A stretch of DNA of 37,952 bases from Maribacter sp. (GTDB taxonomy: Bacteria; Bacteroidota; Bacteroidia; Flavobacteriales; Flavobacteriaceae): assembly GCA_011050675.1 (NCBI GenBank), contig DRFI01000007.1, positions 1-37,952 of the forward strand, given 5' to 3'. This document shows positions 1 to 8,793 of this stretch, in pieces; position 1 is the first letter of the stretch; every line of letters begins with the position of its first letter. A program made the translations under genes and the position numbers. A model generated the notes under the pieces. It did no database searches and was not told the origin of the DNA. It was given only the letters and a program-made list of their open reading frames with translations.

Positions 1-104
1 CGTTTACCATCGACCGTAATACGGGCATATATGGGTGCGAAATCGTCTTTTTTCTTGGCCATACTCAACCAAAAATGAATACTAAAAGTCTTTGAAGTCT
101 GCAT
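1..104 (-). CDS. Tyrosine recombinase (integrase), N-terminal fragment cut by the window edge
   Basis: Reading the minus strand from an ATG at 104-102 gives 34 codons that stay open to the window edge, beginning MQTSKTFSIHFWLSMAKKK and continuing to APIYARITVDGKR. The pattern (short beta hairpin, K-rich loop, then PIYARITVDGKR) is the Arm-type DNA-binding start of Bacteroidota tyrosine recombinases, which normally run about 400 residues with a SAM-like core-binding domain and a C-terminal R...HxxR...Y catalytic domain. None of the catalytic part is visible here. The gene points away from the tRNA genes at 332-534, as an integrase does just inside an element integrated at a tRNA 3' end. The family call rests on 34 residues only. 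Whether it belongs to a prophage, an ICE or a small island cannot be told. Confidence 0.72.
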   Translation of the reverse strand, partial: MQTSKTFSIHFWLSMAKKKDDFAPIYARITVDGK

Positions 105-139
105 AAACTCTCGCTTTAAATTAATAATCGATTTGTTTA

Positions 140-169
140 CGAAAGCCAAATCGTTGCGAAAGTCAAATC
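140..169. repeat. Two direct repeats CGAAAGnCAAATC, period 17 bp
   Basis: CGAAAGCCAAATC at 140-152 and CGAAAGTCAAATC at 157-169 match at 12 of 13 positions. They lie between the integrase start and the tRNA-Pro 3' end. Short spaced direct repeats in this position are typical of integrase arm-type or excisionase sites. That role is inferred from position only. Confidence 0.5.
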
Positions 170-171
170 TA
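164..171 (-). promoter_or_regulatory. Possible -7 element for the integrase gene
   Basis: The minus strand reads TAGATTTG, a full match to the Bacteroidota -7 consensus TAnnTTTG, about 60 bp upstream of the integrase ATG. No convincing -33 TTTG is found at the right spacing. The element overlaps the second copy of the direct repeat at 157-169, so a protein bound there would cover the promoter. Confidence 0.3.
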
Positions 172-208
172 TTGAATTACCAATGTAGTAAAAATTCTGG
201 TAATAATT

Positions 209-229
209 TAGGTAACCGAATAGGTAACC
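209..229. repeat. Two direct repeats TAGGTAACC, period 12 bp
   Basis: TAGGTAACC occurs at 209-217 and again, identically, at 221-229, separated by GAA. Each copy contains the palindrome GGTAACC. It is the second set of short repeats between the integrase and tRNA-Pro, and fits a protein-binding array such as recombination arm sites. No experimental analogue is known to me for this exact motif. Confidence 0.5.
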
Positions 230-331
230 TTTGATTTGATAATAAAGCCAATCTCATGATATCAATAAAAATGGAAATCCCTGATTTTCATAAGATTAGC
301 TATAATTTGATGTCTATTGACACCTTTTTTG

Positions 332-406
332 TCGGGGTGGCAGGATTCGAACCTGCGACCTCCGCGTCCCAAACGCGGCGCGATAACCGGGCTACGCTAC
401 ACCCCG
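332..406 (-). tRNA. tRNA-Pro (anticodon TGG)
   Basis: The minus strand folds as a 75-nt cloverleaf. The acceptor stem is CGGGGTG with CACCCCG, the discriminator is A, the T-loop is GGTTCGAATCC, and the anticodon loop TTTGGGA (plus positions 367-373) sits on a GC-rich stem. The anticodon is TGG, hence proline. CCA is not encoded. The gene lies 39 bp downstream of tRNA-Ser on the same strand and was probably transcribed with it. Its 3' end faces the integrase at 1-104 and would be the natural attachment site. Confidence 0.96.
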
Positions 407-445
407 AATTGGTTATCAAAAAATATGTCTCTCAACATAACGTTG

Positions 446-534
446 CGGAGAGACAGGGATTCGAACCCTGGGTAAGTGTTTCCACCTACGACGATTTAGC
501 AAACCGTTCCTTTCGGCCACTCAGGCACCTCTCC
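446..534 (-). tRNA. tRNA-Ser (anticodon GCT)
   Basis: The minus strand gives an 89-nt class II tRNA with acceptor stem GGAGAGG with TCTCTCC (last pair G-U), discriminator G, a long variable arm, T-loop GGTTCGAATCC and anticodon loop TTGCTAA (plus positions 496-502). The anticodon GCT reads AGC/AGT serine codons. CCA is not encoded. It is the first gene of a two-tRNA unit with tRNA-Pro. Confidence 0.96.
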
Positions 535-573
535 AGTAATTCTTCAATGAACTGTTGCTCTAAATAGCGGTTG

Positions 574-604
574 CAAATGTATAAGTATAACTCGTTTTAC
601 GCAA
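574..604 (-). promoter_or_regulatory. Promoter of the tRNA-Ser/tRNA-Pro unit
   Basis: On the minus strand TTG (602-604) is followed after 20 nt by TACATTTG (574-581), a full match to the Bacteroidota -33/-7 pattern. The expected start of transcription, near 567, is about 30 nt upstream of the tRNA-Ser 5' end. It sits in the only intergenic space upstream of the two tRNAs, which supports the call. Confidence 0.6.
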
Positions 605-645
605 CTATTTTTGAAGTTTTTTTTCAATATAAAATTACCTGCTTG

Positions 646-2682
646 TTACTCAGGATATTCCACACGCAAATGATAGATATTTCTTAGCTTTTGTTTGAAG
701 ATTTTCTTGATTGTTTCAATTTCTTTGAACGTAATATCTGCATTCAAAAACTGATTCGCCTTCATTTGACCTGAAATTATCTTATCTACAAATTCATCGA
801 TTATCAAAAAAGTAGGATTTTTTAAACTTTTTGACGCTGCCTCAACAGAATCTGCCATCATTAAAATGGCCGTTTCTCTAGAAAATGGCAAAGGTCCTGG
901 GTATCTAAAATCTTCTTCGTTTACATCTTCTTCCAATTCCTTTTGCTTTTTATAGAAGTAAAATACTAAAGTTGTACCATGATGCGAACGGATAAAATCA
1001 ATAATTCTATCTGGTAAATTATTCTTTCTAGCTATTTCAATACCCTTTATAACATGATCAATAATAATACGAGCACTATCCTTAGGACTTAATTCGTCAT
1101 GCGGATTAACATTCGTTACCTGATTTTCTGTAAAATAGGTAGGTTCGTTCATTTTACCTATATCATGATACAAAGCCCCTACTCTAACTAGCATAGCATT
1201 CGCTCCAATTTCATTAGCCGCTGCCTCAGCTAAATTGGCGACCTGTAATGAATGATGGAATGTACCCGGTGCCTTGTTAGATAATTCTTTTAAAAGCTTA
1301 GAATTGGTATCGGACAATTCTAACAGAGAAACATCAGAAACAAGTCCAAAGAGCTTTTCATAAATATAGATTAATGGCTGTACAAAAAGGGTAATCATCC
1401 CATTTAATAAAAACAATCCTAAAGTATACCATTCAATATCACTTAAATCTCCCTCATGAATGGTATGGAATGCTAAATAACCTATAATGTAAATCAGGGT
1501 AATCTGCCCTACACTAACGAACAAATTAGCTCTTTTATACAATTCAGAAACAGTAAGGATAGTTACTATACCTGTAATAATCTGAAGAAATATATACTCA
1601 AAACTATTAGGCACAACAAAGCCTAATATTAAAATGGTCAATACATGTACAAACAGACCTAGCCTAGCATCAAAAAAAGTTTTTAAAATTAAAGGAAGAA
1701 TACAAAGCGGGACTACAAATACCAGTTGGTCATTATATTTTATAACCATTGTGGTTATAAATACCATTAAAAGAATATTAAAGAATATAAAGGTTACTTT
1801 AACATTATTCTCATAAACTGTTCTTCTATATTTTTTTAGAAATAAGAAAAGCATAATAAGTACTAATGCCACTAAAACGGTATAGCCAATTAAAATATAA
1901 TAGTAATTGTTTGCCGTCCAAAGTTCTGACTCATATTCAGATTTTAAAGACTCTAATATCTTTAAATTTTCTGCCTCTACTACTTCACCTTTAGCAATAA
2001 TTAATCGTCCTTCATCCACTGTTCCCCTGGTATAAGAAAGTTTGGACAAGGCTTCGTTTCTTGCCTTTTGCGTAAGGTTATTATCAAAACTTACATTTGG
2101 TGTTATAATATCAAAAAACAGCGCTTGCGTTTCTTTCCCGAAAATGGATAAATTATTTTCAGAAAGTATTCTACCTACAAGATCATTAATTTCACTAACC
2201 CTAAAAAAATCTGATACTCTAACTTTGCTTGCTTCGTTATCCTTTACTAGAAAAATAAAACTACGTTGAACTTGCTTACCGTTGTTCTGTAAAATTCCTT
2301 TAGAATAGACTGAATCTAGTATTACTTTCGAAAAATATTTTAATCGTTTTTTTTGATTTTCCTTAAGTGTAGTATTGCTCCATTTGTCTTCAAACTTCTG
2401 CTCGAACGCTTGCACAACATTTTCTACCTCTACTACATCATATCTATAGTACGGTAATTGATTACTTTCAATAACCTGTTTCTCCTTAGCTATTTCAGCA
2501 TCGGTCTTTTGAATAGAAAAATCAAAAGGAGCATATAGGTTTTCGAATTGCCAAGGTTTCCCTTTTTGAAACTCATATTTAAATTTACCTCCCTTGGGTA
2601 AAAAAAACACAATAAAAGCAACAGCCACAACATAGAGTATATATTTGAAAATGAGCGATTGCTGTTTGTAAAGATTATCCAA
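646..2682 (-). CDS. 7TM-HD family membrane phosphohydrolase (PgpH-like, HDIG)
   Basis: This 678-residue protein has an N-terminal membrane anchor (about residues 12-30), a roughly 230-residue extracytoplasmic region of the 7TMR-HDED type, a block of about seven hydrophobic segments (roughly 255-450), and a cytoplasmic HD domain. The HD metal-site motifs are all visible: HHSLQVANLAE near 476, YHDIGKM with HD at 506-507, NPHDELSP with His528, SHHGTT near 566 and the MMADSVEA Asp near 611. In the Listeria PgpH family this fold hydrolyses cyclic di-AMP, so a c-di-AMP phosphodiesterase role is the likeliest inference, not shown here. Length and domain order are normal. The 3' end lies 111 bp from tRNA-Ser, same strand. 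Confidence 0.88.
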   Translation of the reverse strand: MDNLYKQQSLIFKYILYVVAVAFIVFFLPKGGKFKYEFQKGKPWQFENLYAPFDFSIQKTDAEIAKEKQVIESNQLPYYRYDVVEVENVVQAFEQKFEDKWSNTTLKENQKKRLKYFSKVILDSVYSKGILQNNGKQVQRSFIFLVKDNEASKVRVSDFFRVSEINDLVGRILSENNLSIFGKETQALFFDIITPNVSFDNNLTQKARNEALSKLSYTRGTVDEGRLIIAKGEVVEAENLKILESLKSEYESELWTANNYYYILIGYTVLVALVLIMLFLFLKKYRRTVYENNVKVTFIFFNILLMVFITTMVIKYNDQLVFVVPLCILPLILKTFFDARLGLFVHVLTILILGFVVPNSFEYIFLQIITGIVTILTVSELYKRANLFVSVGQITLIYIIGYLAFHTIHEGDLSDIEWYTLGLFLLNGMITLFVQPLIYIYEKLFGLVSDVSLLELSDTNSKLLKELSNKAPGTFHHSLQVANLAEAAANEIGANAMLVRVGALYHDIGKMNEPTYFTENQVTNVNPHDELSPKDSARIIIDHVIKGIEIARKNNLPDRIIDFIRSHHGTTLVFYFYKKQKELEEDVNEEDFRYPGPLPFSRETAILMMADSVEAASKSLKNPTFLIIDEFVDKIISGQMKANQFLNADITFKEIETIKKIFKQKLRNIYHLRVEYPE

Positions 2683-2704
2683 AAGAAAATTGTATTAGGT
2701 TCCT

Positions 2705-2712
2705 CAAAAATA
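2705..2712 (-). promoter_or_regulatory. Possible -7 element for the 7TM-HD gene
   Basis: The minus strand reads TATTTTTG, matching TAnnTTTG, 22 bp upstream of the ATG at 2682. This implies a very short 5' UTR. No clear -33 TTG at 19-22 nt was found, so the call is weak. Confidence 0.35.
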
Positions 2713-2753
2713 GAAAATTATAATCTGATATCTAGTAATTGAAACGATATCCC

Positions 2754-2782
2754 TTGGGTTGCTATAGAATTTAGTAATTTCG
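2754..2782 (+). promoter_or_regulatory. Possible promoter for the thiolase gene
   Basis: TTG at 2754-2756 is followed after 18 nt by TAATTTCG (2775-2782), one mismatch from TAnnTTTG. The start codon of the thiolase is 22 bp further on. Fair position, imperfect motif. Confidence 0.35.
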
Positions 2783-2803
2783 TGCTATTAAATTATTAAA
2801 AAC

Positions 2804-3979
2804 ATGAAAGAGGTCGTTATCGTATCAGCTGTTAGAACCCCTATAGGAAGTTTTATGGGCGGATTGTCAACAATACCAGCCCCAAAATTGGGCGCAGTGG
2901 CTATTGAAGGCGCATTGAAGAAAATAAACCTTGACCCTACTTTGGTAGATGAAGTTATAATGGGCAATGTTGTACAGGCAGGAACCGGTCAAGCTCCCGC
3001 TAGACAAGCTGCTATTTTTGCAGGTATTCCCAATACCGTACCCTGTACTACCATAAATAAAGTTTGCGCCTCTGGAATGAAGGCTGTAATGCAGGGAGCT
3101 CAAGCAATTGCATTAGGAGATGCTCACATAGTTGTTGCTGGAGGAATGGAAAACATGAGTCTTATCCCTCATTATGTTCACATGAGAACAGGTACAAAAT
3201 TCGGACCTACTTCTTTAGTTGACGGTATGCAGAAAGATGGATTAGTAGATGCTTACGACGAAAATGCAATGGGCGTTTGTGCAGATGCTTGTGCTACTAA
3301 ATATGAATTTAGTAGAGAAGATCAAGATGCATACGCTATTCAATCATACAAAAGATCTTCTGAAGCTTGGGAGAACGGAAAATTCGATAATGAAGTTATC
3401 CCTGTAGCCGTACCACAACGACGTGGAGAACCTAAAATGGTAACTAAAGATGAGGAGTTCAGCAATGTATTCATTGACAAAATTCCTAATTTAAGACCTG
3501 CATTTTCCAAAGATGGTACTGTTACCGCTGCAAATGCATCAACCATTAATGACGGCGCTGCTGCATTAGTTTTAATGAGTAAGGAAAAAGCTGAAGAATT
3601 GAATTTAAAACCTTTAGCTGTTATAAAAAGTTACGCAGACGCTGCTCACGAACCAGAATGGTTTACTACAGCTCCAGCCAAAGCACTACCAAAAGCGTTA
3701 GCTAAATCTAATTTAAAATTAGAGGAAGTTGAATTCTTTGAATTTAACGAGGCTTTCTCTGTTGTTGGTCTTGCAAATATGAAAATATTAGGTCTTAATG
3801 ACACAAATGTAAATGTTAACGGTGGTGCCGTTTCTTTAGGTCACCCATTAGGATGCTCAGGTGCACGTATATTGATTACATTACTTAATGTTCTAGAACA
3901 AAACAATGCTAAAATTGGAGCCGCTGCAATTTGTAATGGTGGTGGCGGTGCTTCTGCTATAATTATTGAAAGATTATAA
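2804..3979 (+). CDS. Acetyl-CoA C-acetyltransferase (thiolase)
   Basis: This 391-residue protein condenses two acetyl-CoA to acetoacetyl-CoA, or cleaves acetoacetyl-CoA (EC 2.3.1.9 type). It has the full type II thiolase set: nucleophile Cys88 in NKVCASGMKA, His347 in SLGHPLGCSGARI and the second Cys377 in ICNGGGGAS near the C-terminus, matching the family numbering (89/348/378 in the Zoogloea enzyme) to within one residue. Length is typical. It is probably cytosolic. Biosynthetic (atoB/phaA-like) and degradative (fadA-like) thiolases are close in sequence. The short length and start VSAVRTPIGSF favour the acetoacetyl-CoA type, but a symbol is not assigned. The NlpC/P60-like gene follows after 17 bp and is likely co-transcribed. 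Confidence 0.93.
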   Translation: MKEVVIVSAVRTPIGSFMGGLSTIPAPKLGAVAIEGALKKINLDPTLVDEVIMGNVVQAGTGQAPARQAAIFAGIPNTVPCTTINKVCASGMKAVMQGAQAIALGDAHIVVAGGMENMSLIPHYVHMRTGTKFGPTSLVDGMQKDGLVDAYDENAMGVCADACATKYEFSREDQDAYAIQSYKRSSEAWENGKFDNEVIPVAVPQRRGEPKMVTKDEEFSNVFIDKIPNLRPAFSKDGTVTAANASTINDGAAALVLMSKEKAEELNLKPLAVIKSYADAAHEPEWFTTAPAKALPKALAKSNLKLEEVEFFEFNEAFSVVGLANMKILGLNDTNVNVNGGAVSLGHPLGCSGARILITLLNVLEQNNAKIGAAAICNGGGGASAIIIERL

Positions 3980-3996
3980 GCGCATAAAAAAATTAC

Positions 3997-4749
3997 ATGC
4001 AGTACGGTATTTGTCAGCTAAGCATTATTCCTGTTAGAAGTGCAACAGAAGAAGTATCTGAATTAGTTACCCAACTTTTGTTTGGCGAACATTATAAGAT
4101 ATTGGAAAGTAGAAAAAACTGGTCTAGAATAAAAACAATATCGGATAAGTGCGAAGGCTGGATTATGAACAGTCAATTAACATTTATTCCTGAAAATGAA
4201 TTTGATTTAATTCAAGAAAACAAGGAGCGTAAATTTGTTACTGAACTAATATCATATGTGGAGGACACTAACGAAATAGCAACACCTATACTAATAGGTT
4301 CTAGTATTCCAGATATACCATCATTAGCTGTTAATTTTGAAGGTTCTATCTTAAATTCTGTACAGCCTAAAGATAAGTTGATCAAAACCGCATTACTATA
4401 TTTAAATGCCCCGGAACTTAAGGGAGGGAAATCTCCTTTCGGCATTGATAGCGCGGGTTTTACCCAAATGGTGTACAGGATAAACGGATACGATATCTTA
4501 AGAACTGCAGAAAATCAATCCACTCAAGGTACTGCTTTGAGCTTTGTAGAAGAAAGTGAAGCTGGTGATTTAGCCTTTTTCGATAACGCAAACGGCTTCA
4601 TTGACCACGTAGGTATTATTATGGAAAACAACTATGTTATTCATGTTAATGGAAAGGTAAGAATAGATCGAATAGACCATACAGGCATATTCAATAATGA
4701 CCTTAGAACCTACACACATCAATTAAGAGTTATTAAAAAAGTAATATAA
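3997..4749 (+). CDS. NlpC/P60-like (C40) protein with SH3-type N-terminus; catalytic Cys replaced by Ser
   Basis: This 250-residue protein starts with a bacterial SH3-like region (about 1-65, IIPVRSATEEVSELVTQLLFGE and GWIMNSQL are typical) followed by an NlpC/P60 fold (about 125-245). Family members cleave peptide bonds in peptidoglycan stems with a Cys-His-polar triad. Here His204 (DHVGII) and His216 (IHVNGK) are present, but the nucleophile motif, usually DCSGF, reads DSAGF with Ser152 (codon AGC at 4450-4452). The protein may be a non-catalytic binding or regulatory relative, or the clade may use serine. There is no signal peptide, also unusual for a wall hydrolase. It lies 17 bp after the thiolase and ends at a bidirectional terminator. 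Confidence 0.85.
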   Translation: MQYGICQLSIIPVRSATEEVSELVTQLLFGEHYKILESRKNWSRIKTISDKCEGWIMNSQLTFIPENEFDLIQENKERKFVTELISYVEDTNEIATPILIGSSIPDIPSLAVNFEGSILNSVQPKDKLIKTALLYLNAPELKGGKSPFGIDSAGFTQMVYRINGYDILRTAENQSTQGTALSFVEESEAGDLAFFDNANGFIDHVGIIMENNYVIHVNGKVRIDRIDHTGIFNNDLRTYTHQLRVIKKVI

Positions 4750-4773
4750 AAAAGGCCCTAATTAGGGCCTTTT
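4750..4773. terminator. Bidirectional rho-independent terminator
   Basis: A perfect 24-bp palindrome with arms AAAAGGCCCTAA and TTAGGGCCTTTT, starting right after the stop codon at 4747-4749. It has A-tracts and T-tracts on both sides, so it can end transcription of the thiolase/NlpC unit (+) and of the gyrA/TPR unit (-), which converge here. Confidence 0.85.
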
Positions 4774-4796
4774 AATTTGTTTAATGTTTAGGATAA

Positions 4797-6059
4797 TTAT
4801 TCTCCTAACATCTTCTTCATTTTCATGAAGTTTTCAGTATCACCCATTGCTCCATAGATATTTTTAAGCTGAGTCATTACATTTTCATTATCAGGATTGT
4901 TCTTCAATGCATCTTCCAACACATCAGCACCTTGCTTAAACAAACCATCTTTCTTTTCTTTCAATTCATCATATTTAGCAATATCTGCTCTAGAATTACC
5001 CAATGAATTCATTTCATCGATCATTCCATTTCCTTCATTAACATAAGTAGTAGAAAGATTTAAATAAGCATTAGTGTATTTAGGGTCTAATTCAATTGCT
5101 TTTTTATAAGATACACGTGCATCATCATAATTGTTTTGCTCCATGCTTATTACACCTACATTATAATGTAAATCTGGATTATCTGGAGCCAAAGCGATTG
5201 CCTGAGCCATCAATTCCTTGAACTTATCCTTATTCCCTTGATTGAAATACAAGTTAGCTTCATTCAGAATAAGATTTACATCTTCTGGATCATTCTTTCT
5301 TGCTGCCTGATAAGCCTCTAAAGCTTTCTCATCTTGACCTAATTGCGTATAAATCAAAGCTGTATTCTTAACAATCTCAGCTTTTTTAGATGGTGTTTTC
5401 TCATCTACAGGATTTGAATACGTACCAGATTTTACCATAAGATCACGTTGAACCTTATCCATCTCTTCTACTTCTCCTGATGCTGCGTTTGTAGCTTTAT
5501 AAACTACATCACTACCATCATACCCTACTTCTTGCAACTTGTTGTAGTAATCCAAAGCCATTTCATAATGACCCCCGTTTACAGCACTACCTGCTGCATA
5601 GTATAAATAAGAAGTATCTTTTGGACTAAGCGTATAGCTCATGTACAATTTCTCTGCTGCTTCTTTATACTTATTGTTACCGTTGTCACTTACTGCAGAA
5701 TTAACCAAATCAGCCGTTAAACCAGCCATATATTGATTTGTTTCAGCTGTATACTTCTGCTTACCAGTTGCCTCTTCTATTTCAATAACCTTCTTAAAGG
5801 AAGATGCTGATTTTTCAAATGCATCATTATTTCCTTTCTTAGCTAAATCACTATAAATCTTACCTCTTGTAAAATAGTATTGAGCTTGCGTCTTTTCATC
5901 AGCAGCGGCAATTGTACCAGATGCAGCTTCTATTGCTGTTTGAGCAGTAGCCGAATCACCAGATTTTAACGCTTTTTCTGCAGACTTTATCTCGTTTTTT
6001 TGAGCAAAACCGACCATTGTAAATGTCAGTGCCGCTACAAGTAATAATCTATTCTTCAT
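4797..6059 (-). CDS. Exported tetratricopeptide-repeat protein
   Basis: This 420-residue protein starts with a signal peptide (MKNRLLLVAALTFTMVGFAQ, cleavage near residue 20). The rest is helical TPR sequence: a weak N-terminal pair (about 20-160), then clear 34-residue units such as LIYTQLGQDEKALEAYQAAR, LHYNVGVISMEQNNYDDARV and the following KAIELDPKYTNAYLNLS. TPRs are protein-interaction scaffolds, so the partner is unknown. It probably acts in the periplasm. The gene begins 31 bp downstream of gyrA on the same strand and no separate promoter is evident, so it is likely read from the gyrA transcript. It ends at the palindromic terminator at 4750-4773. No enzyme domain is present. Confidence 0.85.
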   Translation of the reverse strand: MKNRLLLVAALTFTMVGFAQKNEIKSAEKALKSGDSATAQTAIEAASGTIAAADEKTQAQYYFTRGKIYSDLAKKGNNDAFEKSASSFKKVIEIEEATGKQKYTAETNQYMAGLTADLVNSAVSDNGNNKYKEAAEKLYMSYTLSPKDTSYLYYAAGSAVNGGHYEMALDYYNKLQEVGYDGSDVVYKATNAASGEVEEMDKVQRDLMVKSGTYSNPVDEKTPSKKAEIVKNTALIYTQLGQDEKALEAYQAARKNDPEDVNLILNEANLYFNQGNKDKFKELMAQAIALAPDNPDLHYNVGVISMEQNNYDDARVSYKKAIELDPKYTNAYLNLSTTYVNEGNGMIDEMNSLGNSRADIAKYDELKEKKDGLFKQGADVLEDALKNNPDNENVMTQLKNIYGAMGDTENFMKMKKMLGE

Positions 6060-6090
6060 TTTTAATATATTAAGTATTAGTGTTTACAAT

Positions 6091-8625
6091 TTATGATTCT
6101 TTATCATCGGTATCAGTATCATCAATCTCTGTGCCATCTTCTGTATCTACCTCTATATCAAGTATTTCAGCTTCCTCAATCTCATCCTCATCCTTCATAA
6201 CTTTTGCAACCGCAGCAATTGAGTCATTACCCTTAATGTTGATTAATCTAACACCTTGCGTTGCTCTACCCATTACACGTAAATCTTCTACGCTCATACG
6301 AATTGCAATTCCAGATTTATTAATAATCATTAAGTCATCAGAGTCAGTAACATTTTTAATAGCCACTAGCCCACCGGTCTTATCAGTTACACTAATGGTT
6401 TTAACACCTTTACCTCCTCTATTGGTAACCCTATAGTCTTCTATACTTGAACGTTTACCGTAACCTTTTTCAGATACAACTAAAATTTCATCCTCAAAAT
6501 TATGAACAGAAACCATTCCGATTACCTCATCTTCGTCATTTGCTAAAGTAATACCACGAACACCAGAAGCATTTCTACCCATAGGTCTAGTTTTTCCTTC
6601 TTCGAAACGAATAGCTTTACCAGATTTAAGCCCTAAGAAGATTTGACTTGTACCTGTAGTCAATTTTGCTTCTAACAACTCATCGCCATCACGCACAGTA
6701 ATAGCATTAATACCATTTTGACGTGGCCTAGAATATTGCTCTAATGAGGTCTTCTTTACAACACCTTTCTTAGTTGCCATGATCACATAGTGCGCATTTA
6801 CATATTCTTCATCCTTTAAATCTTGAGTACAGATGAATGCTTTTACGCTATCTTCTTGCTCAATATTTATAAGGTTTTGAATTGCTCTACCCTTAGAAGT
6901 TCTACTTCCTTCTGGAATTTCGAATACACGCATCCAGAAACACTTACCTTTTTGTGTGAAGAACAACATGTATTGGTGGTTAGTACCAACAAACAAATGT
7001 TCTAGGAAATCTTCGTTTCTAGTCGAAGATGCTTTCTGACCTACTCCTCCTCTATTCTGTGTCTTATATTCTGTTAATGGAGTCCTTTTAATATAACCAG
7101 CATGAGAAATAGTAATTACCACTTGCTCATCAGGTATCATATCTTCCATACTAAGATCTCCACCAGCTAAATTAATTACTGATCTTCTTTCATCACCGTA
7201 TTTATCCTTAATCTCAAGAAGCTCATCTTTTATGATTTGCATTCTACGCTCTTTTTTCTCAAGAATATCTTTTAAATCGGCAATTAAGAGCATTATTTCA
7301 TCATACTCCGTTCTAAGCTTATCTTGCTCCAGACCTGTAAGTTGACGTAATCGCATCTCTACAATTGCCTTAGCTTGGATTTCACTTAACTTAAATCGCT
7401 CGATCAAGTTAGCTCTAGCTTCATCAGCATTGTTCGAAGCTCTAATGATTGCTATTACTTCATCAATATTATCTGAAGCAATAATCAATCCTTCTAAAAT
7501 ATGAGCACGATCCTCAGCTTTCTTTAATTCAAATTGCGTACGCCTTACCACAACTTCATGACGATGCTCAACGAAATAATGAATCATTTCCTTTACGTTC
7601 AATAATTGTGGCCTTCCATTAACAAGGGCAATATTATTGACACTAAAAGAGGTTTGCAATGCTGTATACTTATACAACATATTCAATACTATATTAGGAA
7701 TAGCATCTCTTTTAAGGATATAAACGATTCGCATACCATTACGGTCAGACTCGTCTCTAATATTTGAAATACCTTCAATTTTCTTATCATTGACGAGGTC
7801 AGCGGTTTTCTTAATCATGTCCGCCTTATTCACTTGATAAGGAATTTCATGAACAATGATGCATTCTCTACCTTGAACCTCTTCAAAAGTTGCTTTAGCA
7901 CGCATCATTACACGGCCTCTACCTGTATGAAAAGCTTCCTTAACACCATCGTATCCGTAAATAATACCACCTGTTGGAAAATCAGGAGCCTTTATATGAG
8001 TTATTAACTCATCAATTTCAATGTCATTATTCTCGATATATGCGATAGTACCGTCAATAACTTCTGCTAAATTATGAGGAGGCATATTGGTAGCCATACC
8101 AACAGCAATACCAGATGCTCCATTAACCAATAAAGCAGGAACCCTAGTAGGAAGAACCGTAGGCTCTTTCAAAGAATCATCAAAATTTAATTGATAATCT
8201 ACAGTTTCCTTTTCTATATCAATAAGCATGTCATCTGCAATCTTACGCATACGGGCTTCCGTATAACGCATTGCAGCAGGACTATCACCATCTATCGACC
8301 CAAAGTTACCTTGTCCGTCTACAAGCATATATCGTAGACTCCATTCTTGAGCCATACGAACCATGGCATCATATACAGAAGTATCCCCATGTGGGTGATA
8401 CTTACCAAGAACCTCACCCACAATACGGGCAGATTTTTTATGCGAGCTATTACTTCTAACCCCTAATTCATGCATTCCAAAAAGAACTCTTCTGTGTACG
8501 GGTTTTAAGCCGTCCCTGACATCTGGCAGGGCTCGTGACACAATGACCGACATTGAATAATCAATGTAGGCAGATTTCATTTCGTCTTCAATGTTAATGG
8601 GAATCAATTTTTCACCGTCAGCCAT
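6091..8625 (-). CDS. gyrA: DNA gyrase subunit A
   Basis: This 844-residue breakage-reunion subunit of DNA gyrase introduces negative supercoils with GyrB. The catalytic tyrosine is Tyr121 in AMRYTEARM, within a canonical region that includes [18 protein letters not shown] and [13 protein letters not shown]. The quinolone-determining positions equivalent to E. coli Ser83 and Asp87 are Thr82 and Asp86. Thr there is common in wild-type enzymes and is not by itself a resistance call. The C-terminal six-bladed DNA-wrapping domain carries a GyrA-box-like TQNRGGVGQ rather than QRRGGKG, which is a sign of gyrase rather than ParC. The tail is strongly acidic ([16 protein letters not shown]). It is the first gene of a unit with the TPR gene and is divergent from clpC. 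Confidence 0.97.
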   Translation of the reverse strand: MADGEKLIPINIEDEMKSAYIDYSMSVIVSRALPDVRDGLKPVHRRVLFGMHELGVRSNSSHKKSARIVGEVLGKYHPHGDTSVYDAMVRMAQEWSLRYMLVDGQGNFGSIDGDSPAAMRYTEARMRKIADDMLIDIEKETVDYQLNFDDSLKEPTVLPTRVPALLVNGASGIAVGMATNMPPHNLAEVIDGTIAYIENNDIEIDELITHIKAPDFPTGGIIYGYDGVKEAFHTGRGRVMMRAKATFEEVQGRECIIVHEIPYQVNKADMIKKTADLVNDKKIEGISNIRDESDRNGMRIVYILKRDAIPNIVLNMLYKYTALQTSFSVNNIALVNGRPQLLNVKEMIHYFVEHRHEVVVRRTQFELKKAEDRAHILEGLIIASDNIDEVIAIIRASNNADEARANLIERFKLSEIQAKAIVEMRLRQLTGLEQDKLRTEYDEIMLLIADLKDILEKKERRMQIIKDELLEIKDKYGDERRSVINLAGGDLSMEDMIPDEQVVITISHAGYIKRTPLTEYKTQNRGGVGQKASSTRNEDFLEHLFVGTNHQYMLFFTQKGKCFWMRVFEIPEGSRTSKGRAIQNLINIEQEDSVKAFICTQDLKDEEYVNAHYVIMATKKGVVKKTSLEQYSRPRQNGINAITVRDGDELLEAKLTTGTSQIFLGLKSGKAIRFEEGKTRPMGRNASGVRGITLANDEDEVIGMVSVHNFEDEILVVSEKGYGKRSSIEDYRVTNRGGKGVKTISVTDKTGGLVAIKNVTDSDDLMIINKSGIAIRMSVEDLRVMGRATQGVRLINIKGNDSIAAVAKVMKDEDEIEEAEILDIEVDTEDGTEIDDTDTDDKES

Positions 8626-8793
8626 CTTAAAATCTTATGTTTTTTAATTAGTAAAAAAGCATGCCAATATACTTAAATCCTAAGCGTTTAAAGACTAAGT
8701 CGTTCTAATTATATCAAATTTTATTAACACATGCCCGCGAAATGTTAATTTTCATTATATACGCTCATTTTCACGCCTAGAGACGCACATTTA

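Noticed and set aside
256..567. 103-codon plus-strand ORF across the tRNA genes
   Set aside because: It is the antisense translation of tRNA-Pro and tRNA-Ser (the GFEPATSAS-type phrase is a known artefact of tRNA T-arms).
8376..8390. Thr82 of GyrA as a quinolone-resistance change
   Set aside because: Thr at this position is normal in many wild-type gyrases; no inference on resistance is justified.
8742..8780. 13-codon ORF in the gyrA/clpC intergenic region
   Set aside because: Too short and without any supporting context.
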